Assembly: GCA_028690255.1 (NCBI GenBank) | Contig: JAQVBP010000036.1 | Coordinates: 9,664-15,792 of the forward strand | Origin: Methanosarcinaceae archaeon | GTDB taxonomy: Archaea; Halobacteriota; Methanosarcinia; Methanosarcinales; Methanosarcinaceae | Length of the DNA: 6,129 bases | Reading direction: 5' to 3' | Shown: one piece after another, positions 6,029 through 6,129 of the stretch | Layout: each line of letters starts with the position of its first letter | How positions within the stretch are numbered: the first letter of the stretch is position 1 | The notes under the pieces: model-generated | The model's database searches: none | What the model was told of the DNA's origin: nothing | Seen by the model: the letters and a program-made list of their open reading frames with translations, nothing else | Program-made: the position numbers and the translations under genes

Positions 6029-6129
6029 ATTTCAGAGGTTTGATTTCAGAGGTTTGATTTCAGAGGTTTGATTTCAGAGGTTTGATTTCAGAGGTTTGAT
6101 TTCAGAGGTTTGATTTCAGAGGTTTGATT
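6029..6129. repeat. 14-bp tandem repeat array (minisatellite), runs off the window
   Basis: Seven identical head-to-tail copies of ATTTCAGAGGTTTG fill 6029-6126, and the first three bases of an eighth end the window. The unit is not a multiple of three, so every plus frame meets TGA and every minus frame meets TGA within 42 bases; the array cannot encode protein. There are no spacers, so it is not a CRISPR array. It lies upstream of the permease promoter. Perfect identity suggests recent expansion by replication slippage. Confidence 0.95.

Noticed and set aside
6029..6129. CRISPR array.
   Set aside because: The 14-bp units are directly joined with no spacers and no cas genes are present; it is a simple tandem repeat.

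Overview
The window looks like a chromosomal segment of a methanogenic archaeon, most likely Methanosarcina or a close relative. This is inferred from several things: a large surface-type protein built of COG1361/DUF11-like domains, a CetZ-like archaeal tubulin, archaeal TATA-box promoters rather than -35/-10 elements, a T-rich terminator, and moderate-GC genes separated by long, very AT-rich spacers. No search could be run, so the genus is a judgement from gene content.

Layout: 1-191 is a spacer with a candidate TATA box. At 192-1025 (+) lies nadC, quinolinate phosphoribosyltransferase, the last de novo step to nicotinate mononucleotide. A spacer of about 235 bp, strongly AT-rich, follows. 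At 1261-2514 (+) is a secreted surface protein with Ig-like domains and a C-terminal membrane anchor. A dyad-rich spacer of 133 bp then leads to 2648-3757 (+), a tubulin/FtsZ-superfamily GTPase of CetZ-like type. It starts at TTG behind a strong Shine-Dalgarno site and ends in a hairpin terminator that begins inside its stop codon. At 3792-3851 is a perfectly phased tetranucleotide microsatellite.

The right part is a minus-strand operon transcribed toward the centre: a FecCD/BtuC-type permease (5884-4676) translationally coupled through TGATG to a FecE/BtuD-type ATPase (4676-3921). Together they form the membrane and motor parts of an importer for an iron chelate, corrinoid or similar metal complex. 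No substrate-binding protein is visible. The permease has a long charged N-terminus and a 23-codon-spaced internal repeat in the loop after its first membrane helix. Its promoter has a good TATA box bracketed by a 7-bp inverted repeat. The window ends in a 14-bp minisatellite with seven identical copies that runs off the right edge.

The most interesting item is the tubulin homologue. It has a eukaryotic-tubulin-like GQCGN motif, an altered T4 loop (SGGTGSS) and a retained DxxD catalytic pair, and it sits directly downstream of a membrane-anchored surface protein. nadC, this pair and the ABC transporter do not form one obvious pathway.
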